This document shows, piece after piece, positions 1 through 8,631 of a stretch of 64,000 bases of DNA. The stretch's first letter is position 1, and the number at the start of each line of letters is the position of its first letter. A model generated the notes under the pieces. That model ran no database searches and was not told the DNA's origin. It saw nothing but the letters and a program-made list of their open reading frames with translations. The position numbers were made by a program, and so were the translations under genes. The stretch covers positions 5,784-69,783 of the forward strand of contig CAYJAD010000009.1 of the NCBI GenBank assembly GCA_964368075.1. The letters run 5' to 3'. Source of the stretch: CAYJAD01 sp964368075 (lineage in GTDB: Bacteria > Desulfobacterota > Desulfovibrionia > Desulfovibrionales > Desulfovibrionaceae).

Positions 1-1353
1 TTAAAAACATTGGAAGAACCGCCACCGCGTGTGGTCTTTGTCTTTGCCACGACAGAAGTGCATAAATTTCCCATTACCATTGTAAGCCGTTGTCAGCATT
101 TTATCTTTAAGCGGCTTTCAGAAGATGGCTTGGTGGCGCATTTAAGCCGCGTACTGGAAAAAGAAGCAGTCAGCTTTGATGTGCAAGCTGTGCGCACCAT
201 TGCGCGACGCGCTTCAGGTTCAGTGCGCGACAGTATGTCCCTGCTAGGGCAAACACTCGCTCTCGGTCAAGATAGTTTGACTATGGAAAGCACACGCTCT
301 GTTCTTGGCCTTGCCGGACAAGAGCTTTTTATAACGCTTTTCCAAGCCATTGCCAAACAAGATTGCCCTGCTGTCATAGACATTATGCAAAAGTTAAGTG
401 ACCAAGGCATTGATATTGGGTTCTTTTTACGAGAGCTTATCCACCTGTGGCGTACGCTTTTCTTATTGCGCGAAGCAGGCCCAAGCATTGTGCCTTCGCT
501 AGAGCTTACACAAGAAGAAAGCCTTCTTTGGTCTGAACTTTCGTCTCAATTTGCGTCGGCACATCTTCATGCCGCTTGGCATATGACCCTGGATGTGCAA
601 AGAAAAATTATTCATAGCCCCGAACCTGCGGCGGCTTTGGAATTATTATTACTCAACCTTACGCTTATGCCACGGCTTTTGCCCGTACATGCTGTACAGC
701 CCATGGATCAAACGGCGCATTCGGGCGCGGCATCTGGACAACACGACCTTAATAGAAACGCCGTGCCCACAGCAGGCAACGTGGCACCATATACTACGCA
801 GGGCAGCACACAAGGCAGCATGAATCAACACATGCCGCAGCGTGGACATGCACAAAACACTCCTGGGGAGAGCTCTGCCCCTTTGCCCGACGTTGATCCG
901 GAGCCTGAGCCGTCTGCATCATGTTCTGAACCACAAAGCACCGCGCCATGTGCCCCCATACAGTCGGTACAACCCATGCCCCCTATGGAAGGCGCCCAAG
1001 AAACAATGCACGCCCCCGTTGCTACCATGCCCTCTTGGCAAGAGCTGCAAGGGGCTTTAAGTTCAGTATTGGCAGAATATATGTTACGTCAAGCTCAGGG
1101 CGAATTTGTGGGAAATACCATGCGTATAGCGACGAAATCCCACATGATTTTTGAACATTTTCAAAAAAAACAAATAGAGCTTGAACAGATATTACACAAG
1201 GTGTGTGCATGCCCCATAAGCATAGAACTTATACAACCAACCACAACCTTTAAACCAGAAAGCATCCTCATTGAAGAGTTTTCTGCCCGTGAAGAATTAC
1301 AAGAGTGCTTAACCATTTTAGACGCGTCCATTTTTAAGGTGCGTCAACTTTAA
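1..1353 (+). CDS. dnaX: DNA polymerase III subunit gamma/tau, 5'-truncated by the window edge
   Basis: The clamp-loader ATPase subunit that loads the beta clamp and holds the replisome together. The reading frame is open from base 1, so the start and the Walker A and zinc-binding part lie upstream of the window; 450 residues are visible. The first residues (LKTLEEPP, then ATTEVHKFP and SRCQ) are the conserved sensor region of the DnaX AAA+ module. Clamp-loader domain III follows to about residue 230, then a low-complexity Pro/Gln/Met linker (about 235-345), then a C-terminal domain of roughly 100 residues. The stop is 14 bases before ybaB, and recR follows, the classic dnaX-ybaB-recR order. 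A run of eight A (1163-1170) sits in the C-terminal part, and slippage there would meet an early stop in either alternative frame. The family assignment is firm; the internal ATG/TTG at base 10 is not a real start. Confidence 0.96.
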   Translation, partial: LKTLEEPPPRVVFVFATTEVHKFPITIVSRCQHFIFKRLSEDGLVAHLSRVLEKEAVSFDVQAVRTIARRASGSVRDSMSLLGQTLALGQDSLTMESTRSVLGLAGQELFITLFQAIAKQDCPAVIDIMQKLSDQGIDIGFFLRELIHLWRTLFLLREAGPSIVPSLELTQEESLLWSELSSQFASAHLHAAWHMTLDVQRKIIHSPEPAAALELLLLNLTLMPRLLPVHAVQPMDQTAHSGAASGQHDLNRNAVPTAGNVAPYTTQGSTQGSMNQHMPQRGHAQNTPGESSAPLPDVDPEPEPSASCSEPQSTAPCAPIQSVQPMPPMEGAQETMHAPVATMPSWQELQGALSSVLAEYMLRQAQGEFVGNTMRIATKSHMIFEHFQKKQIELEQILHKVCACPISIELIQPTTTFKPESILIEEFSAREELQECLTILDASIFKVRQL

Positions 1354-1367
1354 GGAGTATATATCCC

Positions 1368-1679
1368 ATGAAAAATATGAACGATTTACTACGCCAAGCC
1401 CAAGTAATGCAAAACAAAATTGCTAAAATGCAAGAAGAACTTGGTCAAAAAAGCTTTGAAGCTTCCAGCGGTGGTGGCATTGTAAAAGCAGAAGTTTCCG
1501 GCAAACAAGAATTGCGTAGCCTTAGTATTGACCCCAAAGCCGTGGAAGGTGGCGATGTGGAAATGTTGCAAGACCTTATTGTTGCGGCAGTCAATGAAGC
1601 AAATCGTATAGCCAAAGAAAGCATGGAGCGCGAAATGAGCGCCATCAGTGGTGGCATTAAGCTTCCCGGAATTTTTTAA
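1368..1679 (+). CDS. ybaB: YbaB/EbfC family nucleoid-associated protein
   Basis: A 103-residue member of the YbaB/EbfC DNA-binding family. These proteins form small dimers with a tweezer shape that bind DNA with little sequence preference. The sequence begins MKNMNDLLRQAQVMQNKI and has the family's GGGIVKAEVSG beta-strand segment and a C-terminal helix ending in GGIKLPGIF, so it is full length. A Shine-Dalgarno AAGGAG lies at 1351-1356 within and just after the dnaX stop, which suggests co-transcription and coupling with dnaX. RecR is the usual next gene, but here it is separated by an unusually long gap of about 340 bases. Confidence 0.95.
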   Translation: MKNMNDLLRQAQVMQNKIAKMQEELGQKSFEASSGGGIVKAEVSGKQELRSLSIDPKAVEGGDVEMLQDLIVAAVNEANRIAKESMEREMSAISGGIKLPGIF

Positions 1680-2018
1680 TTTTTAGTATTGGCAAATACT
1701 GTAAAGAATGGCCTCTTGTTGCAAGTCTTTTTTTGTCTATACAAATAAAATATACGCATACAGGCCTTTCTTTACAGTGTTTCCATAAAGTTATTCACGT
1801 TTTACCAGTATACTATTTTACGTAGACAGTGCCTATTTCAACAGTTTAAAGACATACTTACTTTCGCATTTAACAGTATACTAAAGTTACACTTATACCT
1901 ACTTTTGCAAGCAACTATAATAGTTTTATGTGAAATTGTTATAAGCCTTCTGCTCAAAAGCACTCATTTTATATCTGCAAAAAAATAGCCTTATTTTCCA
2001 TAAGCAAAGTACCCTATT
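1680..2018. other. Gene-free gap inside the dnaX-ybaB-recR cluster with an inverted repeat
   Basis: No convincing coding frame is seen in these 339 AT-rich bases. Near the ybaB end there is an inverted repeat: arm 1698-1714 (ACTGTAAAGAATGGCCT) and arm 1762-1778 (AGGCCTTTCTTTACAGT), matching at 16 of 17 positions around a 47-base loop. The loop holds a small CTTG-TTG-CAAG hairpin followed by seven T, a weak terminator shape. The word CAGTATACTA occurs twice further on (near 1807 and 1872). It could be a small RNA, a remnant of a mobile repeat, or a terminator plus a separate recR promoter; the sequence does not decide. Confidence 0.4.
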
Positions 2019-2624
2019 ATGAAAGAACAAATTCCCGAACCTCTACGAAAAGTGGTGGAGCAACTCAGCCGCTTACCCGGCTTTGGCCCCAAGTCTGCCA
2101 TGCGCGCAGCCATGACATTTTTAAAATGGCCAGAATCTGAAACGCGACGCCTAGGACAAGCTATACATGACTTGCGTGATAATTTGCATCTCTGTTCACG
2201 TTGTCATGCTTTAACTGCAGAAGAGCCATGCCTTGTATGTCGCGACAGCACGCGCGAAAGACATGTGCTATGTCTTGTTTCAGAGTGGGATAGCATGCTC
2301 ACCTTAGAAGAGGGCGGTATTTTTAAAGGGCAGTATTTTATTTTAGGTGGTCTTTTGCAAGCAGGCAATGCCAATACCGACGGGCTTGATTTAGACACTT
2401 TATTACAGCGCTTACGTGAAGGCGAAATTACGGAACTTGTACTTGCCCTTGGCGCAACCCTAGAGGCCGATACCACGGGTGCTTACATAAGAAATTTATT
2501 AACAAAACAATTTCCTTCCATAAAAATTACACGTCTTGCCCAAGGTATGCCGCTGGGCTCTGAGGTAAAATATATGGATAGAGAAACCTTGCGTCAATCC
2601 TTGCAGTATCGACAAGAAGTATAG
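2019..2624 (+). CDS. recR: Recombination mediator protein RecR
   Basis: RecR works with RecO (and RecF) to load RecA onto SSB-coated single-stranded DNA in gap repair. The 201-residue length is standard. Visible parts in order are an N-terminal helix-hairpin-helix (about residues 16-29, LSRLPGFGPKSA), a four-cysteine zinc motif (C59, C62, C71, C74), and a Toprim domain from about residue 80 with the acidic SEWDSMLTLEE segment where many homologues have VVE or VEE. The C-terminal GMPLGSEVKYMDRETLRQS segment is strongly conserved in RecR. It is usually immediately downstream of ybaB; here the 340-base gap suggests its own promoter. Confidence 0.97.
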   Translation: MKEQIPEPLRKVVEQLSRLPGFGPKSAMRAAMTFLKWPESETRRLGQAIHDLRDNLHLCSRCHALTAEEPCLVCRDSTRERHVLCLVSEWDSMLTLEEGGIFKGQYFILGGLLQAGNANTDGLDLDTLLQRLREGEITELVLALGATLEADTTGAYIRNLLTKQFPSIKITRLAQGMPLGSEVKYMDRETLRQSLQYRQEV

Positions 2625-2669
2625 CAGTATGCGAAAACAAGATTTTTTTATTAAAGAAACACTGATTAA

Positions 2670-2700
2670 AGACCTCTGCGCAATTTGTTGCGTAGGGTCT
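2670..2700. repeat. Short quasi-palindromic repeat, family X copy 1
   Basis: The segment AGACCTCTGCGCAA, then TTTG, then TTGCGTAGGGTCT folds back on itself with one bulge. Closely related sequences occur at 63733 and, in reverse orientation, at 42541-42574. It lies just downstream of recR. It may be a REP-like element or a remnant of transposon ends; no transposase is near. Confidence 0.5.
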
Positions 2701-2783
2701 TATGGATCATTAACGATAGTTAATGCGGCAGGTTTCACGGTGCACTGCAAAAAGTTAAAAATAAAAGATGCAAGAAACACCAT

Positions 2784-3020
2784 CTATAATCTATTTACTT
2801 TAGTTCCCGCATAGGTAAAATTCCCTTTAACCATGCTAAAAAAAGTACCTTTATCAATACCAATAGGCCTGCCACAAAGGCACCATATTTTCCCATCACG
2901 TTCTTGGGTATCGAACATTTTAGAAATACGCTCTTTATGACAACGCACTACTTCGCCTTGCCCTAACTTTTCGTATTTCCACAACTTACGTCTACACGCT
3001 GCACATTTTATTGTTAACAT
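2784..3020 (-). CDS. Small conserved zinc-ribbon-like protein of unknown function
   Basis: A 78-residue protein if started at the ATG at 3020 (MLTIKCAACRRKLWKYEK); an upstream ATG at 3062 adds 14 hydrophobic residues that look non-native. Cysteine pairs suggest metal binding: C6 and C9 (CAAC), C27 (RCHK), and C47 and C49 (CLCG). The central KIWCLCGRPIGIDKG and the C-terminal SFTYTG-like segment (NFTYAGTK) match, by my recollection, a short conserved hypothetical family in Desulfovibrio and some Firmicutes; I know no experimental function. It is convergent with recR and read alone on this strand. No strong Shine-Dalgarno is visible, so the start is the least certain part. Confidence 0.65.
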   Translation of the reverse strand: MLTIKCAACRRKLWKYEKLGQGEVVRCHKERISKMFDTQERDGKIWCLCGRPIGIDKGTFFSMVKGNFTYAGTKVNRL

Positions 3021-3301
3021 TCGAAAAATATACGTAAAGTATAAAAAATATGCAATACACATCTAATAAACATCTTGCCAAATATCTCATGCCATCTCAA
3101 CAAAAGACGTACATATTCACTTGAAGCCTGCTAAAAAGTAGCGTACAGTGCCCTCGTGGTTGCTGCAGGGTAAGGGCTCACAGCGAAAAACCTATTATAA
3201 TTCACATAATCTTGATTGACTCACAAGCCTAGACAAGATGACTTACGCTTACTTCGTTAAAAGGTAATTCCCCTTTTAACAGGCCTTAAGGAAAATATCT
3301 C

Positions 3302-3550
3302 ATGAACTTCATTCCAGAACATGTCTGCTCAAAACTCATTACTTTTGAAATATCCGATGACTTAACCGTGCATGATGTCGCTTTTGTGCGTGGTTGTGCT
3401 GGTAATGCTTTGGGTATAGCAGCCCTTGTAGAAGGCAGACCTGCTCAAGAAGTTATCGCTTGCCTTCGCGGTATTCGCTGCGGAGATAGACCAACCTCTT
3501 GCCCCGATCAATTGGCGCGTGCATTACACCAAGCTATTCAATCGCATTAA
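3302..3550 (+). CDS. TSCPD-domain protein (TIGR03905-like)
   Basis: An 82-residue protein with the diagnostic TSCPDQLARAL motif (T65-S66-C67-P68-D69) and a conserved HDVAFVRGCAGNALGIA segment containing C32. The TSCPD domain occurs at the C-terminus of some B12-dependent ribonucleotide reductases and as free-standing small proteins of this length; the free-standing form has no established role. The start ATG is preceded by AAGGAAAA at proper spacing. It is flanked by a convergent glycosyltransferase only 3 bases away and stands alone on this strand. Confidence 0.85.
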   Translation: MNFIPEHVCSKLITFEISDDLTVHDVAFVRGCAGNALGIAALVEGRPAQEVIACLRGIRCGDRPTSCPDQLARALHQAIQSH

Positions 3551-3553
3551 TAA

Positions 3554-4834
3554 TTATGCTTTGTTTTTTTGTGGGGTATACTTAGAAAAAAGCTGACACA
3601 TGGTGTCAATATTTGTAGATGAATCAAAAAGGGTATCTACCAATGTCTTTGCATTGGCTGCCATGCGTAAGGCATGTTCTCTATCTTGCCATAGAGCGCG
3701 CATGGCATGGGCTAAGGCAGGGGCATCACGTTGTGGCACAAGGTACCCTGTTTCGCCATGTTTTATCACATCGCCCATGCTGGCCACTTGCGTCCCTATA
3801 ACGGGTAAGCTATGGCACATGGCTTCAATAACCACGGTAGGCAAACCATCAGAAAATCCTGTACCTTCTTCTACCACACTGGGCATAACCAGCATATCGC
3901 TTTCTAAAATAGCTTGAGATATGGCATCGTGGGCAACAAAGCCCAGCATAGTTACATGTTGCTCAAGCCCTAAGTGTTTCATTTGCTGTTGCAACTCTTG
4001 CATAAGGTCCCCAGAGCCTGCAATAGATACACGCATGTCTATACCCTCACGCACCAATTGAGCCACAGCATCTAAAAGATACCTAAAGCCTTTTTGTTCC
4101 ACCAAGCGCCCTATGGCCAAAACATTATACGGTTCTTGCATAGGTACTTGAGCAGCATTGCAAGCAGGTAAGGTTGCTACATTGTAGACTAAATGTAACT
4201 TATCCTGTTCCGCCGCTGATAAATAGGAAGCCATGTGTGGAATATTTGAAGAAGAATCAGCCCGAGCAAAGGCGCAAGCCGCAAGTTTTTCTTGTAAAAA
4301 GCCATCGGGAGGGCTTACGTCTCTGGCTCTAGCTGTAAAAGAATACGCTATCCCCTCAAGTTTATGAGCCACATATGCTGCTGTGGCAGGGCCATTGGCC
4401 CAAGCGGCATGAATATGTTCTATGCCCAATTCTTTACAACGCTCTGCCACATAAAAACCCGCAACGGCGGCCCAGAGATTTTCCGCATACATTTCTTTAT
4501 CACGCCAACGCCGAAAAAGAATATCCTTCAGGAGCAAAAAACATTTTTGAGGGGATTTTCTAAATCGACGCCAAAGTGCCGCCAAAATATTTCCAAAAGC
4601 TGAAATACCCATATGCTCTACAGGGATAGCAATATTTTGCATATGTGGAGCCAAATTTTTTGTTTTAGAACCATACAGACTAAGCACATGCACAGGCAAA
4701 TTCCGCTTATAAAGCGCATCGACTTCATAAAAAACAAAAGTTTCTGATGGCAATGGAAACCACAAAGACACATACAACACACGCGGAAAAGGGGGTGTTT
4801 GTGTTGTGTCTTTATCGGTACTGTGCAAAGTCAT
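3554..4834 (-). CDS. GT4-family glycosyltransferase
   Basis: A 426-residue GT-B fold enzyme that transfers a sugar from a nucleotide-sugar donor, probably in exopolysaccharide or lipopolysaccharide synthesis; donor and acceptor cannot be read from the sequence. The N-terminal Rossmann half begins at RVLYVSLWFPLPSETFVFYE, a segment typical of WcaL/AmsK-like colanic-acid-type transferases. The C-terminal half has AIGRLVEQKGFRYLLDA and the donor-binding EX7E-type region around residues 317-335 (EEGTGFSDGLPTVVIEAM), with the retaining GT4 signature. It is a single gene, not in a visible polysaccharide cluster. The end is 3 bases from the convergent TSCPD gene, so transcripts probably overlap. Confidence 0.9.
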   Translation of the reverse strand: MTLHSTDKDTTQTPPFPRVLYVSLWFPLPSETFVFYEVDALYKRNLPVHVLSLYGSKTKNLAPHMQNIAIPVEHMGISAFGNILAALWRRFRKSPQKCFLLLKDILFRRWRDKEMYAENLWAAVAGFYVAERCKELGIEHIHAAWANGPATAAYVAHKLEGIAYSFTARARDVSPPDGFLQEKLAACAFARADSSSNIPHMASYLSAAEQDKLHLVYNVATLPACNAAQVPMQEPYNVLAIGRLVEQKGFRYLLDAVAQLVREGIDMRVSIAGSGDLMQELQQQMKHLGLEQHVTMLGFVAHDAISQAILESDMLVMPSVVEEGTGFSDGLPTVVIEAMCHSLPVIGTQVASMGDVIKHGETGYLVPQRDAPALAHAMRALWQDREHALRMAANAKTLVDTLFDSSTNIDTMCQLFSKYTPQKNKA

Positions 4835-5030
4835 ACTTTATCCAAAACAAAAATGTTAAATGCAATGCATGCAAATTGTCCCTATATAAATGTTTTGTGC
4901 ACAGACAAAACACGTGGCATTAGCAAATAAAGGGTAAAAATTTTTCCCACACATTGCTCATTTAGGGTGCAACAAGAGGTCAATATTATAGCTGTATAGC
5001 ATCAAGGCGTCAATGAAATTACAACAAACT

Positions 5031-5060
5031 AAAAAAAGAGGAACTTAGAAAAGTTCCTCT
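5031..5060 (-). terminator. Intrinsic terminator of the chemoreceptor gene
   Basis: A perfect 10-bp inverted repeat, AGAGGAACTT then AGAA then AAGTTCCTCT, is followed on the minus strand by seven T (A run 5031-5037). It lies about 100 bases downstream of the chemotaxis gene stop. The rest of the 4835-5156 gap is AT-rich and holds no recognisable gene. Confidence 0.85.
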
Positions 5061-5156
5061 CAGAGTTCACATCACAGAGATGAGCGAAAACCTATACATA
5101 AACAGTCTATATGCGTCGATGCTGAAAAACGTATTTCCACATTTTTTCAATGTCGC

Positions 5157-7384
5157 CTAACTATTTTTCAAGTTTTCTATAATTTTAGAAAGCTCTTGCG
5201 TTTGCAAAGAAAGTTCTTGCACAGCAAGTGACGCTTCTTGCATAGCAATGCTCGTGCTGCCAGCAATATTATTAATCTGTTCTATGGCAGAGTTCATTTC
5301 ACTGACTGTGGCAGATTGTTCTTCGCTGGCTGTAGCAATGGCGCGCACATCACTGGCACTATTTTCTGTTATTTCAAGAATCGTTTGCAGAGCTTCTCCG
5401 CTCATATTAGCAAGCTTTGTGGCTTCTTCAATACCGCTTACAGAAATATCCACCTGCTTAACATTGCTCTCTGTACTGCTTTGAATGGCTGAAATGGCAT
5501 TAGCTACATCTGAGGTAGAAGAAATAGTTTTTTCTGCCAATTTACGCACTTCATCGGCCACAACCGCAAAGCCTCTACCGGCTTCACCGGCGCGCGCAGC
5601 TTCAATGGCGGCATTTAAAGCAAGTAAGTTAGTTTGATCTGCAATATCAGAGATAACCCCCATGACTGTAGTGATGGATTGTGCATGCTCAGCAAGGGCA
5701 TTCATGTTTTTACGCAAGACCATGGAATCTTCCTGCACTCTTGTAATGGAAGTTTTGCATCTTTCTGTTATTTCTGCCCCGTGCAAAGCTTTTTCTTTTG
5801 CGCTTTCAGTAAGCTCTGCACTAGAGCCGGAGTTTCTGGCCACATCAATAATAGTGGTATTCATTTCTTCCATGGCCGCTGCAGTATGGGTAATACGATG
5901 CGCTTGCTCTTGCGCGCTTTGCGAAGAAATTTCTACTTGCGTCGCCAATCTTTGTGATGCAGAGGCCACCACATTAACGACGCCCTCCAATTGATGCGCC
6001 GCATCAAGCAAACCTTCACGACGCGCCTTACCTGCAGCTTCTGCAGCCTCAAAGGCTTTTTGCTTGGCTTCTTCTGCTTCGTTTACAGCTCTTTGTGCTT
6101 CCGCAGTGGCGCTTTTAGCTTCGCTCACCATCTGAGCCAAGTTTACAATCATAGAACGCAAACCTATGACCATAGTTGAAATTTCGTCGCCACGTTTAAT
6201 TCCCGCTTCAATACCGCGCTCATGCTCAGCGGTTAGCTCTAAATTACCCGCTGCCACATAGGTAGCAATCTTGGCACCGTTACTCATGGCAGAGGCAATA
6301 CCTTTAGCCACCATGAAAATAACTATACTTGCAATAACAGCAATAGCAAAAGCAAGAATTAGAATTTCATATATAAGTGCTGTTGCATCGGCAAGCAGTT
6401 CAGAAACAGGCGTATCAATGATGACATACCAGTCTACTGTGGGAACATGGGCAAAAAAGCCTATCATCTCTTCTCCCTCAAAGGTATACAAAGAGGATCC
6501 GTTTTTCTGAGAAGCAATATAGGCACTTTGTGGTTCTGAGGAATCATCTGTTCCCACAAATTCAGATTCTATATCCATAATAACTGTAAACTTAGAATCA
6601 TATACATAGGGAGACATATTCGGCGTTAAAGCAATGGAGCCTACAGAATTTTTATTTAAAGAAGCAAGATCTATATTAAAAATAAGAGCGCCTATGGTAC
6701 GCCCATTTTCGTTGATTGGCGCTCCCACAAAAGCACTGTATCTTCCAGTTTCCCGAGACTTTCTTACTTCTACATAATTTTGCCCCTGCAAAGCTTTTTT
6801 TACAGATTCATAATTTGCGGTATTATTACCAATACGACTTTCTGTAGTATGTACTATCACGTTTCCTTCTGTATCTGTAATAAAACCGGAATATATATCT
6901 CTATATTCTTGCGCCATTTTTGAAAGATATTTTACAAGAACTTGCCTAAGCTCCTTATGCTCTTCAGTGGTAATACCTTGCGCTTCTTCAATAACAAATT
7001 TTCTAAAGGTAGAAATACTACCTGTAGAGTTAGCTGTATTTATAACATAACTCATAATATTATTTAATTCACTGGCTTGCACACGTGCAAGTTCTTGCAC
7101 TTGTAANNNNNNNNNNNNNNNNNNNNNNNNNNNNNNNNNNNNNNNNNNNNNNNNNNNNNNNNNNNNNNNNNNNNNNNNNNNNNNNNNNNNNNNNNNNNNN
7201 NNNNNNTCATAATATTATTTAATTCACTGGCTTGCACACGTGCAAGTTCTTGCACTTGTAAACGTGCAGTTGCCATGGAATCAGCTCTCACTTGTATTCC
7301 TGAAAAAACAGCTAAGGCCACAAGTCCAATAATTGCAGGTGCTAAAATATAAAGCATCATTTTTGCCAATAAATTCAAGCGCAT
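5157..7384 (-). CDS. Methyl-accepting chemotaxis protein, interrupted by an assembly gap
   Basis: A membrane chemoreceptor that signals to CheA/CheW. The N-terminus (MRLNLLAKMMLYILAPAIIG) is a first transmembrane helix; a periplasmic dCache-like ligand domain follows, then a second membrane helix (LILAFAIAVIASIVIFMV), a HAMP-like region, a helical stretch rich in Glu/Ala, and the MCP signalling tip (QTNLLALNAAIEAARAGEAG) flanked by methylation helices. The frame is broken by 100 Ns at 7107-7206. The 55 bases on either side (7052-7106 and 7207-7261) are identical. Removing the Ns and one copy leaves 2073 bases, exactly 691 codons, giving an unbroken 690-residue receptor of normal layout. The ligand is unknown. 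No che genes are nearby, so it is an orphan receptor gene. Confidence 0.93.
7107..7206. other. Assembly gap of 100 N
   Basis: One hundred consecutive Ns flanked by identical 55-bp sequences. The flanks are the same contig end read twice, as expected when a de Bruijn assembler with k = 55 leaves an unresolved junction. The true gap is probably zero or negative (overlap), because merging the flanks restores the reading frame. Confidence 0.97.
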
Positions 7385-7947
7385 TTTATCTCCCTATTTG
7401 ATGTATTCTTTTGAAAACAACGTCTTTACCTTATACATTGCTGTCAGGTACGCCTTTTTACCTATTTAGTAAAAATTTCTCTTGGTTTTGTAGTTCAACC
7501 CCAGAGCATATCCCTTACAAAAAAACGACATTGTTATTTGTAGACATTGCCTAGCAACGTGTTGAAAAATATCTTTCATGAAAAATCAATTTCCACAACA
7601 CAGTGTTTCGCTGCCTATTTTTGCAACAAATTGTCAAGTTCATATTGTATTTCGGTACAGTATTATAAAAGTTTAGCTTTGAATACCTATTTATTATGTT
7701 AAAATATTATTTTTGCCACTCCTTAATGAGTTTTTCTTAAAAGCTGCTACAGAAAAACTCTACTATTTGCATTTATAGCAAAACATACTCAATGCTGCTT
7801 AATACGCTTTTTTCCTAGTACACTACTTTTACTCAGAGCGCTGTCTAAAATTACACAAAGTAAATTACTAAGAATTACAATCCTCTCCTACTTTTTATAC
7901 ACAGGAATAATTTTTTTGCTCTTACGAAAATTCTTTGAAAAAAAGCT
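7385..7947. other. Long AT-rich intergenic region between the chemoreceptor and flavodoxin genes
   Basis: More than 550 bases without a plausible gene on either strand. It separates two divergent genes and should contain the chemoreceptor promoter (reading left) and upstream control of flavodoxin (reading right). I see no strong inverted repeats or RNA gene here. Confidence 0.6.
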
Positions 7948-7975
7948 TGCAATTAAATTTGATATTCAATATCAT
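7948..7975 (+). promoter_or_regulatory. Flavodoxin promoter overlapped by a Fur-box-like palindrome
   Basis: A sigma-70-like pair TTGCAA (7948-7953) and TATCAT (7970-7975) with a 16-base spacer. The 7-1-7 palindrome TGATATT-C-AATATCA (7960-7974) covers the spacer and the -10 element and differs from the Fur consensus TGATAAT-N-ATTATCA by one base per half. Fur repression would make the flavodoxin iron-starvation induced, which is the common logic of flavodoxin replacing ferredoxin. The site is seen directly; Fur binding is inferred. Confidence 0.65.
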
Positions 7976-8019
7976 TTTCAAGTCTAGCCGATTAGACACA
8001 ATTTTAATAAGGAGATTTT

Positions 8020-8466
8020 ATGAAAAAAGCTTTAATTGTCTACGGATCCACCACAGGAAACACTGAATTTGTAGCTTCTTACATCGAAAAGCAATTGGCC
8101 GCCGAAGGCTATGCTGTAACTAATGAAAGTGCAGACAGTGTTTCTGCCAGCGGATTGTGCGATGATTATGAGTTAATACTCTTTGGTTGCTCCACTTGGG
8201 GCGAAGATGAAATTGAGCTGCAAGACGATTTCATACCGCTTTTTGACGATTTTGATAACATCAACGCCAAAGGCAAAAACACCGCTGTTTTTGGTTGTGG
8301 CGATAGCTCCTATACCTTTTTTTGTGGCGCAGTAGATGCCATTGAACAAAAGCTTACTTCCATGGGTGCAGAAGTTTTAGATACATTAAAAATTGATGGT
8401 GACCCCCAGTCTGAAAAGGGAGCCATTGACGAGTTTATGCAAAAGGTTCTTGCCTCTGCTAAATAG
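8020..8466 (+). CDS. Flavodoxin, Desulfovibrio type
   Basis: A short-chain FMN electron carrier of the cytoplasm that can replace ferredoxin. At 148 residues it has the same length as Desulfovibrio vulgaris flavodoxin and aligns to it from memory along its whole length. The phosphate-binding loop GSTTGNTE is at residues 9-16. The FMN-flanking aromatic residues W60 (CSTWGED) and Y98 (CGDSSYTFFCGA) are at the same positions as in the D. vulgaris protein. A clear Shine-Dalgarno AAGGAGA precedes the ATG by 6 bases. The promoter just upstream carries a Fur-box-like palindrome, suggesting induction by iron limitation. Its likely partners are oxidoreductases such as hydrogenases or pyruvate:ferredoxin oxidoreductase, none of which is in the window. 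Confidence 0.97.
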   Translation: MKKALIVYGSTTGNTEFVASYIEKQLAAEGYAVTNESADSVSASGLCDDYELILFGCSTWGEDEIELQDDFIPLFDDFDNINAKGKNTAVFGCGDSSYTFFCGAVDAIEQKLTSMGAEVLDTLKIDGDPQSEKGAIDEFMQKVLASAK

Positions 8467-8472
8467 CGAGCC

Positions 8473-8501
8473 TTGATTAGGTACATTGCTGTATTTATAA
8501 A
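8473..8501 (+). promoter_or_regulatory. Putative sigma-70 promoter of the Cys-rich protein gene
   Basis: TTGATT (8473-8478), 17-base spacer, TATAAA (8496-8501), starting just after the flavodoxin stop. It would give the next gene its own transcript with a leader of about 125 bases. No Fur-like palindrome is seen at this one. Confidence 0.5.
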
Positions 8502-8631
8502 ATATGGATTTTGTAATATAAATACTAAGGTAAAAACTCCTCTCTCTTACTTTATGCTTTGTATGGCAGAAAATACAGCAATGTACTTATATTTTGATTC
8601 ATCAACTTTACACGAGTTTAAGGAGCATATT

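Noticed and set aside
2629..2814. A 61-codon plus-strand frame right after recR
   Set aside because: It contains the family X repeat, overlaps the 3' end of the better supported minus-strand Cys-rich gene and has no ribosome site.
8473..8631. N-terminal extension of the STAS-like protein
   Set aside because: It would overlap a promoter-like TTGATT/TATAAA pair and lacks a ribosome site, whereas the ATG at 8632 has AAGGAGC at correct spacing.
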